The position numbers and the translations under genes are program-made. Of a stretch of DNA of 12,519 nucleotides, positions 7,611 to 12,519 are shown one piece after another. Origin of the DNA: CAVSUR01 sp052143655. Its GTDB lineage: Bacteria > Actinomycetota > Actinomycetes > Streptosporangiales > Streptosporangiaceae. Every line of letters begins with the position of its first letter. The stretch's first letter is position 1. The stretch spans positions 1 to 12,519 of the forward strand of contig JBKQSL010000531.1 of NCBI GenBank assembly GCA_052143655.1, read 5' to 3'. The notes under the pieces were generated by a model. That model was not told the DNA's origin, made no database searches, and saw only the letters and a program-made list of their open reading frames with translations.

Positions 7611-7940
7611 ATGGGGATCGTTCTGCACTGGTTCTTGCCGACCAACGGCGACTCGCGGACCGACCTGAGCCTGGGGAACGCGGTCGGCGCGGCCGGCAGC
7701 CGGGTCGTCGCGGGCGGGACCGAGCGGGCCCCGGACATCGGCTACATCGGGCAGATAGCCCGGTCGGCCGAGCAGCTCGGCTTCGCCGGCGCGCTGACCC
7801 CGACCAGCTCGTGGTGCGAGGACGCGTGGATCAGCGAGCCGCAGCAGCTCGGTGCCCGGGCCCAGCTGGTGCACGCGGCCATCGAGGTCGGCAGCTACCT
7901 GCTCAACCACGTCCCTCCCCCAAACCACGGACAGGTGTGA
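7611..7940 (+). pseudogene. truncated SsuD-like flavin-dependent monooxygenase with foreign C-terminus
   Basis: Open frame of 109 codons from an ATG with GGGAGGG at 7594-7600. Residues 1 to about 74 match the N-terminus of SsuD-like sulfonate monooxygenases: HWFLPTNGD (6-14), IGYIGQIARSAEQLGFAGAL (43-62) and CEDAWI (69-74), including the conserved Cys69. The family is about 360-390 aa and splits alkanesulfonates to aldehyde and sulfite with FMNH2. After residue 74 the match stops abruptly and about 35 unrelated residues follow, ending LLNHVPPPNHGQV. That ending resembles the C-terminus of acyl-CoA-dehydrogenase-like monooxygenases (DszC/SfnB kind), so a large internal deletion may have joined two neighbouring sulfur genes. 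This second identity is tentative. The protein lacks most of the barrel and should be inactive. Stop is two bases before the flavin reductase start. Confidence 0.7.
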
Positions 7941-7942
7941 CG

Positions 7943-8500
7943 ATGACTGCTCTGCACCCGGCCGCCGCGGACCTCACGGCCGCGGACATTACCGCCGCGG
8001 AGTTCCGGCACGCCGTCGGCCACTTCGCCACCGGGGTCACGGTGGTGACCTCGGTGGCGGCCGGCGGCGAGCCGGTGGGCACCACCGCCAACGCGGTCAG
8101 TTCCCTTTCGCTGGACCCGCCGCTGGTGCTGGTCTGCTTCGACCAGGCCAGCCTCACGCTGGCGGCGATCCGCGAGCATGGCGCGTTCGCCGTCAACGTG
8201 CTGGCCGCGCCGCAGCGGCACTTGTCGGTGAACTTCGCCCGCAGGGGCTTCGCCGCCGCCTGGGAGGGCGTCCGGCACCGTCCTGGCCATACCGGCAGCC
8301 CGCGGCTCGACGGCGTGCTCGCCGCGCTGGAGTGCACGGTGGAGCACCGGTTCCCCGGCGGCGACCACGAGATCGTGATCGGCCGGGTCCGGGCGGCGGA
8401 GACGGCCGGCGGCGACGCCAAGCCGCTGCTGTTCTGGCGCGGCAGCTACGCCTCGCTCGCCGGCGACAGCGCCGCACGGCCCGGGCGGCTGGCGTCGTGA
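7943..8500 (+). CDS. flavin reductase domain protein (FMN-binding split-barrel)
   Basis: 185 aa, ATG at 7943 with GGACAGG at 7929-7935 as ribosome site. Looks complete. The family core is visible: FRHAVGHFATGVTVVTS (21-37), GTTANAVSSLSLDPPLVLVC (46-65) and AFAVNVL. Such proteins use NAD(P)H to make free reduced flavin for a partner oxygenase. Here the partner would have been the SsuD-like or acyl-CoA-dehydrogenase-like monooxygenase just upstream, now broken, so this gene may be an orphan or serve an enzyme elsewhere (inference). The next remnant starts at a GTG overlapping this stop (GTGA at 8497-8500), which shows the original operon layout. Confidence 0.85.
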   Translation: MTALHPAAADLTAADITAAEFRHAVGHFATGVTVVTSVAAGGEPVGTTANAVSSLSLDPPLVLVCFDQASLTLAAIREHGAFAVNVLAAPQRHLSVNFARRGFAAAWEGVRHRPGHTGSPRLDGVLAALECTVEHRFPGGDHEIVIGRVRAAETAGGDAKPLLFWRGSYASLAGDSAARPGRLAS

Positions 8501-8770
8501 GCGCGCCGCGGATCGCGACCTCTGGTCGGAAATCCCCGGCCGCAGTCGCGCACGCACGGCCTGGCCGCCGCGCTCGCCCGGGAGGTCGCCCGGGTGCTCG
8601 GCGCCGGCGAAGTCACCCAGATCGACCTGGCGCTGTTCGGGCCGCGGGTACTCGACCCCGCTGATGCGCAGGTCACCGCGGCCGCGGAGGAGATACTCGG
8701 TGCCGACGTGCTCATCGTGGCCAGCCCGACCTACAAGGCCACCTACTCCGGGCTGCCTGCGGTTTGTGCT
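8497..8770 (+). pseudogene. NADPH-dependent FMN reductase (MsuE-like) remnant, frameshifted and truncated
   Basis: The GTG at 8497 overlaps the flavin reductase stop and begins VSAPRIAT. The expected continuation, GNPRPQSRTHGLAAALARE, is found only one frame over, starting with GTC at 8525, so one extra base lies at about 8521-8524. That frame then runs through IDLALFGPRVLD and the strong family motif SPTYKATYSGL, ending at about 8755. GNPRPxS is the FMN phosphate loop and SPTYxxTYSG the second flavin contact of the flavodoxin-like FMN reductase family (about 170-190 aa). At 8756 one more extra base is needed to read on, and after that the match to this family ends. The C-terminal half is missing. 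In the original cluster it would have supplied FMNH2 for sulfonate oxygenation. Confidence 0.65.
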
Positions 8771-9004
8771 CGACCTCGCCCGCCGCGCCCGGGAAGACAG
8801 GCGTGTCCCCGCTGCAGGCCGCCCGCGACACCGGCCTTGGCCGGTTCGCCGGCTGGGCCGACCGCGAGCGGATCGTCGGCAACTTGCACCGCGCCTGCGC
8901 CGAGCTGGCCGGCGCCCCGCGCGGCGCGCCCATCGACGTCGCGGCCGTGCTCGCCGACATGGTCGCCTGCAACGGCGGTGCCCCCCCTCACCTGCCTGGC
9001 CTGA
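8757..9004 (+). pseudogene. C-terminal remnant, possibly of an MBL-fold metallo-hydrolase
   Basis: Directly after the FMN reductase fragment the reading becomes RFVLDLARRARE. After one extra base at about 8796-8799 it continues GVSPLQAARDTGLGRF, RIVGNLHRACAEL and VLADMVACNGG in the frame starting at 8764, and after one extra C in the run of seven C at 8981-8987 it ends PLTCLA with TGA at 9002-9004. I recall this kind of tail, closing NGG-x-PL-x-C-x-A, from actinobacterial MBL-fold hydrolases, but the metal-binding half is absent, so the call rests on memory of the C-terminus alone. Without frame corrections no long product is made. An intact hairpin follows at once. Confidence 0.45.
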
Positions 9005-9025
9005 GCCGCCGCCCGGCCAGGCAGG
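8991..9025. terminator. two-way hairpin with 11-bp stem
   Basis: CCTGCCTGGCC at 8991-9001 pairs perfectly with GGCCAGGCAGG at 9015-9025; the 13-base loop begins with the TGA of the hydrolase remnant. It lies between that remnant and the convergent gene ending at 9032, so it probably stops transcription both ways. No U-run. Confidence 0.6.
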
Positions 9026-9031
9026 CCAGCG

Positions 9032-9478
9032 TCACGCGGCGTACTTCTCGATCAGCTCCCCGACGTGCGGCAGCGAGGCCTGGACGTGCTTGGCGGCGCT
9101 GCCGCGGACGCTGCCGTAGGCCTTGATGAGGGCGGCCCGGCCGGATGCGGAGGCGCGGGCGTCGGTGACCGCGAGCAGGTCCTGGGCGGCCTGCTCGCCG
9201 TTCTTGGCCAGGTAGTCGCCGAACTGGCCGCCGCCGGAGGAGCTGAAGCCGGCCCAGTACGGCTCGAGCGCCCCGGCCAGGTCCGGCAGCAGCGATGCCA
9301 CGAAGTGTCGGATGTGGCCCGCGGCGACGGCGTTGACCGTCTTATAGGCGAGCTTCACCGCGGTCCCGGAGATGCCTGACTTCTCCGAGACTTCCTGCTC
9401 GATCAGCGCGCAGCAGTCGTCGATCACCTGCGGCTTGGTGCCGGGTGCGAGCAGGATCTGCGTAAGCGTGGCTGCCAT
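9032..9478 (-). CDS. small conserved actinobacterial protein, DUF6918-like
   Basis: 148 aa from the ATG at 9476-9478; AAGGAG (plus-strand CTCCTT at 9491-9496) lies 12 bases upstream. The frame stays open further upstream, but that part is low-complexity and lies before the ribosome site. Mostly helical, with recognisable conserved stretches: DDCCALIEQEV (20-30), SGISGTAVKLAYKTVNAV (34-51), LLPDLAGALEPYW (63-75), DLLAVTDARA (102-111) and AAKHVQASLPHVGELI (128-143). I believe it matches DUF6918, found in mycobacteria and relatives, but I cannot confirm the name here. No signal peptide or membrane helix; probably cytosolic. Function unknown. It stands alone, convergent to the decayed cluster and divergent from the GNAT gene. 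Confidence 0.75.
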   Translation of the reverse strand: MAATLTQILLAPGTKPQVIDDCCALIEQEVSEKSGISGTAVKLAYKTVNAVAAGHIRHFVASLLPDLAGALEPYWAGFSSSGGGQFGDYLAKNGEQAAQDLLAVTDARASASGRAALIKAYGSVRGSAAKHVQASLPHVGELIEKYAA

Positions 9479-9549
9479 GGTTGCGTTGTTCTCCTTGAGG
9501 CCGAGGGGTGTCCGCGTATGCCGGGGGGCTTCCCGCGGGGATACGGGCG

Positions 9550-9587
9550 GGCGCACGCGGCAGTGCGCCGTCCGTCACTAGACGGCG
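9550..9587. repeat. two overlapping inverted repeats upstream of the DUF6918-like gene
   Basis: GGCGCAC (9550-9556) pairs with GTGCGCC (9563-9569), and CGCCGTC (9566-9572) pairs with GACGGCG (9581-9587). They share 9566-9569, so only one can form at a time. They lie in the divergent region before the DUF6918-like and GNAT genes. A regulatory role is possible, but short repeats are common in DNA this GC-rich. Confidence 0.3.
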
Positions 9588-9647
9588 AGCGGGCCGCGCA
9601 GGTTTACCGCCGGCCCGCGGTTCCCCGCCGGCTTTCCCGTCCCGGCC

Positions 9648-9653
9648 TAAGAT
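9648..9653 (+). promoter_or_regulatory. -10 box placed for leaderless transcription of the GNAT gene
   Basis: TAAGAT fits the TANNNT -10 consensus and ends seven bases before the G of the GTG start at 9660, putting transcription start and start codon at the same base. No ribosome-binding site and no clear -35 are seen, as is usual for leaderless actinobacterial genes. Confidence 0.45.
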
Positions 9654-9659
9654 GACCGC

Positions 9660-10217
9660 GTGACGCTGACGGTGCGGGCTCTTACTCCCGGCTGCTGGTC
9701 ATCCCTGGAGGACCTGTTCGGCCGGTCGGGAGCGTCGAACGGCTGCTGGTGCATGTACTGGCGGCTCGGGCCGGACTACCACCGCAGGCCGCGGGACGAG
9801 AACAGGGCGGCGCTGGCGGCCCTGGTGGCGGACGGGCCGCCGCCCGGCCTGCTCGCCTTCGACGGCGGCCAGGCCGTCGGCTGGTGCCAGCTGACGCCGC
9901 GAGCCGCGCTGCCCTGGCTGGTCCGGGCCCGTGCCACCCGGTCTGCGGACGATGCGCCCGTCTGGGCGATCTCCTGCTTGTACGTCCGCCGGACCCACCG
10001 CCACCAGGGCGTCATGGCGGAGCTGATCGCCGCTGCCGTGACGGCGGCCAGGCAGGCCGGCGCCCCGGCCGTGCAGGCCTACCCGGTCGACACCGCCGTT
10101 CCTGGGCACACGTCGAACACCTTCACCGGCACGGCCGGGACCTTCCGGCGGGCCGGCTTCGCCACCGTGGCCTGGAACTCCCCGTCCCGCCCGGTCATGC
10201 GCCTCCCGCTGCAGTAA
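9660..10217 (+). CDS. GNAT-family N-acetyltransferase
   Basis: 185 aa from a GTG at 9660 that lacks a ribosome site and may be leaderless. The N-terminal motif NGCWCMYWR (27-35), the central strand VWAISCLYV (101-109), the acetyl-CoA loop RRTHRHQGVMAELI (110-123, a loose version of the usual Q/RxxGxG/A) and the C-terminal GTAGTFRRAGF (157-167) place it in a GNAT subgroup common in actinobacteria. It would transfer an acetyl group from acetyl-CoA to an amine; the substrate is unknown. Cytosolic, no extra domain. The next gene on the same strand is 101 bases away with a hairpin between them, so shared transcription is doubtful. Confidence 0.85.
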   Translation: MTLTVRALTPGCWSSLEDLFGRSGASNGCWCMYWRLGPDYHRRPRDENRAALAALVADGPPPGLLAFDGGQAVGWCQLTPRAALPWLVRARATRSADDAPVWAISCLYVRRTHRHQGVMAELIAAAVTAARQAGAPAVQAYPVDTAVPGHTSNTFTGTAGTFRRAGFATVAWNSPSRPVMRLPLQ

Positions 10218-10238
10218 CCGCCGCGCTGCGTCCTAGCT

Positions 10239-10256
10239 GCCGCCCTCGCGGGCGGC
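10239..10256 (+). terminator. short GC hairpin after the GNAT gene
   Basis: GCCGCCC (10239-10245), TCGC loop, GGGCGGC (10250-10256): 7-bp perfect stem, 21 bases after the stop. No U-run. Terminator role inferred from position. Confidence 0.4.
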
Positions 10257-10318
10257 CGTGCCGTGTCCGGCTCAGCCGGCGTCCCGGGCCGGCCGCAATG
10301 CTGGCAGGATGTCCGACC

Positions 10319-11479
10319 ATGAAGAGCCTGCGGGTGTCGCTGACCGCGCTGCTCGCCGAGGAGCTGCCCGCGGCGGTGCAGCTGCGCCGCCAGCTGCACC
10401 GCGACGCGGAGCTCTCCGGGGCCGAGGAAGGCACTGCCGCCGCCGTGGCGGCGGCGATGGGCACGGCCGGCAGCCCGGCGGTGGCCGGCACCGGGCGGCT
10501 GATCCGCATCGGCCCCCCGGCGGGCCCGTCGATCGCCGTCCGCGCCGAGCTCGACGCGCTGCCGATTCCCGAGCAGACCGGCGTGCCGTGGTCGTCAGCG
10601 TCCGGGACGATGCACGCCTGCGGGCACGACGTGCACCTGGCGGCGCTGACCGCGCTCGCGCGGGCGGCCCGCCGGGCCCGGCTGCCGGTGGCGCTGCTGG
10701 CCGTCCTCCAGCCGCGCGAGGAGACTGCCCCGTCCGGCGCGCTGGACCTGGCCGGATCGGCCGACCTCGCCGCGCATCAGCCCCAGGCCATCGTCGGCGT
10801 GCACCTGCAGCACCAGCTCCCGCCCGGGACCGTCGCGGCGGCCCCGGGCATCATCAACGCGGCGACCGACGACTTCGAGATAACCGTCGACGGCATGGGC
10901 GGCCACGCCGGGTACCCGCACCTGAGCGCCGATCCGATCCTGGCCCTGTGCCAGAGCGTCATCGCGCTCCAGCAGCTGGTCAGCCGGCGGATCGACCCCA
11001 CCCACGCAGCCGTCGTCTCGGTCGGGACCCTGCAGGCGGGGCATGCCGCCAATGTCATCCCCGCCACGGCCGGCGCGCAGGGCACCCTGCGGACGCTCGA
11101 CGAGCATGATCGCGGGCTGCTGCGCGCGGCCCTGCGGGACACCGTGGCACACGTCTGCCAGGCCTACGGCTGCGAGGGCACTGTGCGCATCTCATCGGCC
11201 GAGCCTGCGCTGGTGAACGACGACCGGCTCACCGCGGCCTGCCAGCCGCTGCTGCGGCAGGCAGGTTTCTCCGTCGATACCCAGTTCCGCTCCTGCGGCG
11301 CCGACGACTTCTCCTATTACTCCGGCGTCACGCCCGCCGTCATGCTCTTCGTGGGCAGCGGCACGGACGTCACCCTGCACCATCCGCGGTTCCTGCCCGG
11401 CGACGAGACCGTCGGCCAGGTCGCCGCCGCGATGCTCGCCGGGTACCTGGCCGCCCTGCAGGTCATGCCAGCCCGCTGA
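10319..11479 (+). CDS. M20-family amidohydrolase / peptidase (M20D type)
   Basis: 386 aa, ATG at 10319, where the product begins MKSLRVSL; an upstream extension in this frame runs antisense-like through the GNAT gene and is rejected. The only ribosome-like element is AGG in GCAGGATG about 10 bases upstream. Metal ligands of M20D enzymes are all present: CGHD (101-104), Glu134-Glu135, His162 in GVHLQH and His354 in LHHP. HRDAEL (27-32) matches the family's HRHPEL start and RAELDALPI the RADxDALPI motif. The lid domain GMGGHAGYPHLSADPI is intact. Relatives hydrolyse N-acyl amino acids, aminobenzoyl-glutamate or hippurate-like amides using two metal ions in the cytosol. The exact substrate cannot be told. 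No signal peptide. Confidence 0.88.
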   Translation: MKSLRVSLTALLAEELPAAVQLRRQLHRDAELSGAEEGTAAAVAAAMGTAGSPAVAGTGRLIRIGPPAGPSIAVRAELDALPIPEQTGVPWSSASGTMHACGHDVHLAALTALARAARRARLPVALLAVLQPREETAPSGALDLAGSADLAAHQPQAIVGVHLQHQLPPGTVAAAPGIINAATDDFEITVDGMGGHAGYPHLSADPILALCQSVIALQQLVSRRIDPTHAAVVSVGTLQAGHAANVIPATAGAQGTLRTLDEHDRGLLRAALRDTVAHVCQAYGCEGTVRISSAEPALVNDDRLTAACQPLLRQAGFSVDTQFRSCGADDFSYYSGVTPAVMLFVGSGTDVTLHHPRFLPGDETVGQVAAAMLAGYLAALQVMPAR

Positions 11480-11613
11480 ACCCGCCGGCCAGCCCGGCCG
11501 CCGCGAACAGCGCGATGCTGCGCAGCACAGTCATCGCCCGGCCCTGCGCTCGCTGCGTAATCGGCTGTTCCCGTGCCGCAGGGTCCGGGGCCGAAGCTGC
11601 TGGGCGCGCCGCC

Positions 11614-12303
11614 CTAGCTGTGCGCGCGGCAGCCGGTGTAGGGCACCTGGCCCAGATCGGGGAAGCCGGCGAAGTACATGGACGTCGTCTTCCCGGCGGC
11701 CGCGTACTTGATCACGAACAGCACCGGGAACGGAGCCGGGCACCGGACCTTGACCGCGAAGGTCATCGTCAGCCAGGCGCTCGCGCCGCTGGCGACCGTC
11801 GACAGCGGCAGCCCGCCCGGCACCGCCAGCGAGCCGCAGGTGGCCAGCTCGCTGCCGATCTGCCGCAGGCCGCCCTCCGGCAGCGCGGACCTGATCTGGC
11901 TCACGGTGATCGTGCTGCCCGACCGGTTGTCGATCTCGATTCCCAGCTGCAGCGTCCGGCCATGCTGAATGGCGCACCGGCTGCCGGTGAAGAAGATCTC
12001 CGCGGTCCGGTCCAGCGGGCCCGCTGCCGCTATCCGGGCCTCCGCCCCGGCAGACCTGGCGGGCCTGGCGGGCTTAGCGGTGAGATGCCCGGCGGCGAAG
12101 CCGAGCAGCAGGCCGACGGCGAGTGCCAGCGCGGCCAGGCGGACGGCCGTGCCCCGGGCGCCGTGCGGCGGCCACAGGGCCGGCTGGCCGCCGGCCTCGA
12201 CGAGGTCGCCGTCGCCGGCGTCCCCCGGAGCATCGGCCGGCGGGCGCCAGGCCCGCAGGCCGTCCCGCTCCGGGCGCCGCCGCTTGCCGTCAGGCGATCT
12301 CAC
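11614..12303 (-). CDS. single-pass membrane protein with four-cysteine outer domain, unknown function
   Basis: 229 aa from the GTG at 12301-12303; the frame is open further upstream, but that part has no support. Residues 1-50 are charged, Pro/Gly-rich and probably cytosolic. A transmembrane helix follows at about 53-73 (AVRLAALALAVGLLLGFAAG). The outer part (74-229) has Cys110, Cys156, Cys188 and Cys225, enough for two disulfides, with conserved-looking pieces LQLGIEIDNRSGSTITVSQIRS (118-139) and GFPDLGQVPYTGC (213-225). The alternating hydrophobic pattern suggests a small beta-sandwich. I recall similar unnamed actinomycete proteins but no function. TATCGT on the minus strand (12310-12315) ends seven bases before the GTG, so it may be leaderless. 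It follows the mycothiol-dependent enzyme gene by 52 bases on the same strand. The stretch 11480-11613 after it holds no gene that I can support. Confidence 0.75.
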   Translation of the reverse strand: MRSPDGKRRRPERDGLRAWRPPADAPGDAGDGDLVEAGGQPALWPPHGARGTAVRLAALALAVGLLLGFAAGHLTAKPARPARSAGAEARIAAAGPLDRTAEIFFTGSRCAIQHGRTLQLGIEIDNRSGSTITVSQIRSALPEGGLRQIGSELATCGSLAVPGGLPLSTVASGASAWLTMTFAVKVRCPAPFPVLFVIKYAAAGKTTSMYFAGFPDLGQVPYTGCRAHS

Positions 12304-12309
12304 TACCTC

Positions 12310-12315
12310 ACGATA
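12310..12315 (-). promoter_or_regulatory. possible -10 box for the membrane-protein gene
   Basis: Minus-strand TATCGT fits TANNNT and is followed by six bases (GAGGTA) and then the GTG, so transcription could start on the start codon. GAGG in those six bases is too close to serve well as a ribosome site. Chance match possible. Confidence 0.35.
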
Positions 12316-12355
12316 CTGCGGCCGGCCCGACCGCCGAAGAGGCTGCGGGAGCGCC

Positions 12356-12519
12356 TCAGGGGCGGCTGCGCAGGATGGCGGTGCCGTCGCCGGCCAGGTC
12401 GCCGCAGGCCGCCTTGCGGCCCGCGATGGCAAGGACCAGGGAAAGGAGCGGGCCCGACACCTCGGGGCCGGTCCCGTGCTTCCACTGCGCGTCGGTGGCC
12501 TGCAGGGTCAGGCCGTCGA
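12356..12519 (-). CDS. 3' end of a maleylpyruvate isomerase-family mycothiol-dependent enzyme (partial)
   Basis: The last 53 codons of a gene that enters from the right edge; the stop TGA is at 12356-12358 and the first whole codon at 12515-12517. The peptide has LTLQATDAQWKHGTGPEVSG, then LLSLVLAIAGRKAA, and ends GDLAGDGTAILRSRP. This is the usual C-terminal pattern of the MDMPI/TIGR03083 group (ATD-x-x-W-x-x-GxGPEV-x-GP, then a hydrophobic helix with AGR, then L-x-GDG). Those proteins have a DinB-like N-terminal helical bundle that uses mycothiol as cofactor, outside this window. Too short for the track's length limits, and the antisense frame over it is not convincing. Confidence 0.7.
   Translation of the reverse strand, partial: DGLTLQATDAQWKHGTGPEVSGPLLSLVLAIAGRKAACGDLAGDGTAILRSRP

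Noticed and set aside
8497..9004. Programmed frameshifting to make one protein from the FMN reductase and hydrolase pieces
   Set aside because: About four shifts in 500 bases, only one at a homopolymer run, and the two halves belong to different families; decay or sequence error is simpler.
7611..9004. Insertion sequence or transposon as cause of the gene breaks
   Set aside because: No transposase fragment, terminal inverted repeat or target duplication seen at the break points.
9749..10318. Upstream in-frame extension of the amidohydrolase through the GNAT gene
   Set aside because: It reads the GNAT gene in the wrong frame; the family N-terminus begins at the ATG at 10319.
11484..11498. 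GCCGG-CCAGC-CCGGC hairpin after the amidohydrolase as terminator
   Set aside because: Only a 5-bp stem, expected by chance in such GC-rich sequence.
11480..11613. Possible small gene between the amidohydrolase and the membrane-protein gene
   Set aside because: Frames there are short, lack ribosome sites and run into the opposite coding strand.

Overview
The window comes from a high-GC Gram-positive bacterium, most likely an actinomycete. The signs are very GC-rich codon use throughout, frequent GTG starts, two possible leaderless starts, a short actinobacterial DUF protein, and at the right edge the tail of a mycothiol-dependent (maleylpyruvate isomerase-like) enzyme. I see no tRNA, rRNA, CRISPR array, transposase or phage gene.

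Left block (about 49-6433, + strand). Four tightly packed genes form a probable operon: a divergent glucose-6-phosphate dehydrogenase-like enzyme, a type II NADH:quinone oxidoreductase (NDH-2), and the ABC exporter pair CydD and CydC. The gaps are 20 nt, 9 nt and a 4-nt GTGA overlap. The layout suggests a redox module: a sugar dehydrogenase makes NAD(P)H, NDH-2 passes electrons to quinone, and CydDC supports maturation of a cytochrome bd oxidase. No cydA or cydB is in the window. The dehydrogenase keeps its catalytic Asp and His, but every residue that normally grips the substrate phosphate is changed, so its substrate is in doubt. An inverted repeat of 12-bp arms separates this block from the convergent lysR gene.

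Middle block (about 6506-9004). An intact LysR-type regulator is divergent from a decayed cluster that looks like sulfonate or organosulfur scavenging. In order it holds the N-terminal 70 or so residues of an SsuD-like flavin-dependent monooxygenase joined to a foreign C-terminus, an intact flavin reductase, and an FMN reductase (MsuE-like) remnant that runs into the C-terminal part of what looks like an MBL-fold hydrolase. The last two remnants need about four single-base frame corrections. An AT-rich stretch with a T-N11-A palindrome and a TATAAT box lies between the regulator and the broken genes. An 11-bp-stem hairpin closes the block.

Right block (9032-12519). This holds a small conserved actinobacterial protein (- strand, DUF6918-like), a GNAT acetyltransferase and an M20-family amidohydrolase (+ strand), then on the - strand a single-pass membrane protein with four cysteines, and finally the 3' end of the mycothiol-dependent enzyme gene. 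These look like ordinary accessory chromosomal genes. I found no convincing new multi-gene system. The most unusual points are the rebuilt active site of the G6PDH-like enzyme and the chain of gene-fusion and frameshift scars in the sulfur cluster.
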